Source: Marinosulfonomonas sp.
Lineage (GTDB): Bacteria > Pseudomonadota > Alphaproteobacteria > Rhodobacterales > Rhodobacteraceae
Length of the DNA stretch: 7,234 nucleotides
Assembly: GCA_022712735.1 (NCBI GenBank)
Contig: JAFLKA010000109.1
Span: 1-7,234, forward strand
Reading direction: 5' to 3'
Shown: one piece after another, positions 6,197-7,234 of the stretch
How positions within the stretch are numbered: the first letter of the stretch is position 1
Layout: the number at the start of each line of letters is the position of its first letter
Notes under the pieces: model-generated
Database searches by the model: none
What the model saw: the letters and a program-made list of their open reading frames with translations, nothing else
Told to the model about the DNA's origin: nothing
Position numbers and translations under genes: made by a program

Positions 6197-6255
6197 ATTT
6201 ACCTGTTCTTAAGTGGTATGGCCACAATGTGCCCTAACACGGGACGGAGAATCTG

Positions 6256-7095
6256 ATGCCAGATAGACAAATATTCACAACGCCGGAATTATCCCCTACG
6301 ATGGACAATCCGCTGGATTTTGCCGTTCGCGCACGGGATCGTAACACTATGAAAATGGTCAAGGATGCGCTGCGCCGCAAACAGGTTCTGCTCGCCTATC
6401 AGCCGGTTGTGCGGGCCGACAGCCAGCACCGCCCCGCCTTTTACGAGGGGCTGATCCGTGTGCTGGATGGAACCGGCCGCATCATTCCGGCACGGGAATT
6501 TATTGACGTGATCGAAACCGATGAAATGGGACGCATCGTTGATTGTCTGGCGCTTGAACTGGGGCTGGCCACGCTGGCCGAGGAACCAGGTCTGCGTCTG
6601 TCCATCAACATGTCCGCGCGCTCCATCGGATATAAACGCTGGATGGACACGTTGCTGCACGGATTGCAGATTGATGCAACGGCGGGCGAACGCCTGATAC
6701 TGGAAATCACCGAATCGTCGGCGATGATGGTGCCGGAACTTGTCACCTCCTTCATGGCCGAATTGCAGCAAATGGGGATTTCATTCGCGCTGGATGATTT
6801 TGGCGCGGGGTATACGGCCTTTCGGTTTCTCAAGGATTTCTATTTCGACATCGTCAAAATTGACGGGCAGTTTATTCGCAACATTCATTCCGAGCCCGAC
6901 AATCAAGTGCTGACCAAGGCCTTGATATCTATTGCCGAACAATTTGAAATGTTTACCGTCGCCGAATGTGTCGAAACCGCCCAAGACGTGAAATTTCTTA
7001 AATCAATCGGCATTGATTGCTTGCAAGGCTATTACTTTGGCGCACCCACAACGATGCCCCCGTGGCGTATACCGGCCGAAGAAAAACGCGCCTAG
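6256..7095 (+). CDS. Stand-alone EAL-domain c-di-GMP phosphodiesterase
   Basis: A 279-residue cytoplasmic protein, nearly all one EAL domain (about 33-272), predicted to hydrolyse cyclic di-GMP to pGpG. There is no GGDEF, PAS, REC or membrane segment; the ~30-residue N-terminal extension has no recognised domain. The signature reads EGL rather than EAL (YEGLIR, Glu64). The other usual metal and catalytic residues are in place: Asn118 (SINMSAR), Glu150 (LEITES), Asp180-Asp181 (LDDFGAGY, loop 6), Lys201 (VKID), Glu237 (AECVE) and Gln257 (LQGYYFG), so the enzyme is likely active. The ATG has GGAG six bases upstream. It is divergent from tag; the LexA-type box between them could also act on this gene, although no good promoter was found on its side. 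The ORF ends 95 bp before the thiolase gene. It could instead be a c-di-GMP sensor. Confidence 0.93.
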   Translation: MPDRQIFTTPELSPTMDNPLDFAVRARDRNTMKMVKDALRRKQVLLAYQPVVRADSQHRPAFYEGLIRVLDGTGRIIPAREFIDVIETDEMGRIVDCLALELGLATLAEEPGLRLSINMSARSIGYKRWMDTLLHGLQIDATAGERLILEITESSAMMVPELVTSFMAELQQMGISFALDDFGAGYTAFRFLKDFYFDIVKIDGQFIRNIHSEPDNQVLTKALISIAEQFEMFTVAECVETAQDVKFLKSIGIDCLQGYYFGAPTTMPPWRIPAEEKRA

Positions 7096-7140
7096 CAATC
7101 TATTGCCGCATCGCTGCAAACCTCCTAACACTGTGATCAA

Positions 7141-7166
7141 CACGGGGGCTGCAATCTGCCCTCGTG
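7141..7166 (+). terminator. Hairpin between the EAL and thiolase genes
   Basis: CACGGGGGC (7141-7149) and GCCCTCGTG (7158-7166) form a 9-bp stem with one G-U pair and an 8-nt loop, 45 nt after the EAL stop and 24 nt before the thiolase start. The GC-rich stem suits a terminator, but no U-run follows (CACTCCAGC), so it may instead be a structure in the thiolase mRNA leader. Confidence 0.4.
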
Positions 7167-7190
7167 CACTCCAGCACAGAGGACAGCCAA

Positions 7191-7234
7191 ATGACCAACA
7201 TCGTAATCGCATCCGCCGCCCGCACCGCCGTTGG
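7191..7234 (+). CDS. phaA: Acetyl-CoA acetyltransferase (thiolase), first 14 codons
   Basis: Only the first 14 complete codons are in the window, reading MTNIVIASAARTAV and continuing into G. This is the characteristic N-terminus of biosynthetic thiolases (PhaA/AtoB type), which condense two acetyl-CoA into acetoacetyl-CoA for polyhydroxybutyrate synthesis or related routes. AGAGGA (7178-7183) lies seven bases before the ATG and supports the start. The active-site Cys and His residues lie beyond the window, and the choice of phaA over other thiolases rests on the typical N-terminus only. Confidence 0.82.
   Translation, partial: MTNIVIASAARTAV

Noticed and set aside
6163..6208. Additional GAAC (6163) and inverted GTTC (6205) as extra LexA half-sites
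   Set aside because: Their spacing to the central pair (15 and 8 nt) does not fit the N7 rule; only the 6182-6196 pair was kept.
7103..7131. Possible promoter for the thiolase gene (TTGCCG, 17 nt, TAACAC)
   Set aside because: Only 4 and 3 of 6 matches, with nothing else to support it; such pairs are common by chance.

Overview
The window looks like chromosomal DNA of an alphaproteobacterium, most likely Rhodobacterales (Roseobacter group). This is inferred from the argH / small lipoprotein / lysA neighbourhood, the protein sequences, the GC-rich codon use of the housekeeping genes, and a GAAC-N7-GAAC box of the alphaproteobacterial LexA type. No rRNA, tRNA, CRISPR array, transposase or integrase was seen.

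Left part (1-3566): the N-terminal half of lysA (diaminopimelate decarboxylase, minus strand) runs off the left edge. Between it and its expected operon partners lies about 2.7 kb of visibly more AT-rich accessory DNA. That DNA holds a minus-strand run of four closely spaced ORFs: an XRE helix-turn-helix protein with a two-helix membrane domain, a doubtful 67-residue ORF, a membrane-anchored 148-residue protein with four cysteines, and a lipase-like N-terminal fragment that stops before the catalytic serine. A divergent DUF4336 gene (metallo-beta-lactamase-like fold) follows on the plus strand. It converges on a 57-residue lipoprotein gene, and the two stop codons share a TTATAA palindrome.

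Middle part (3393-5558): argH (argininosuccinate lyase) and the lipoprotein gene overlap by ATGA on the minus strand and are probably translationally coupled. argH starts only 22 bp from a divergent gene for a secreted TlpA-type thioredoxin.

Right part (5555-7234): tag (3-methyladenine DNA glycosylase I, minus strand) converges with the TlpA gene and is divergent from a stand-alone EAL-domain c-di-GMP phosphodiesterase gene. The tag/EAL intergenic region holds a GAAC-N7-GAAC box lying over the -35 element of a plausible tag promoter. This suggests SOS (LexA) control of alkylation repair and perhaps of the EAL gene. The window ends with the first codons of a thiolase gene, probably phaA.

Most of the window is ordinary housekeeping DNA. 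The two places worth a second look are the SOS-like box and the accessory block that splits argH-lipoprotein from lysA. Nothing here amounts to a clearly new system; the XRE-2TM gene with its small downstream ORFs is the nearest candidate.
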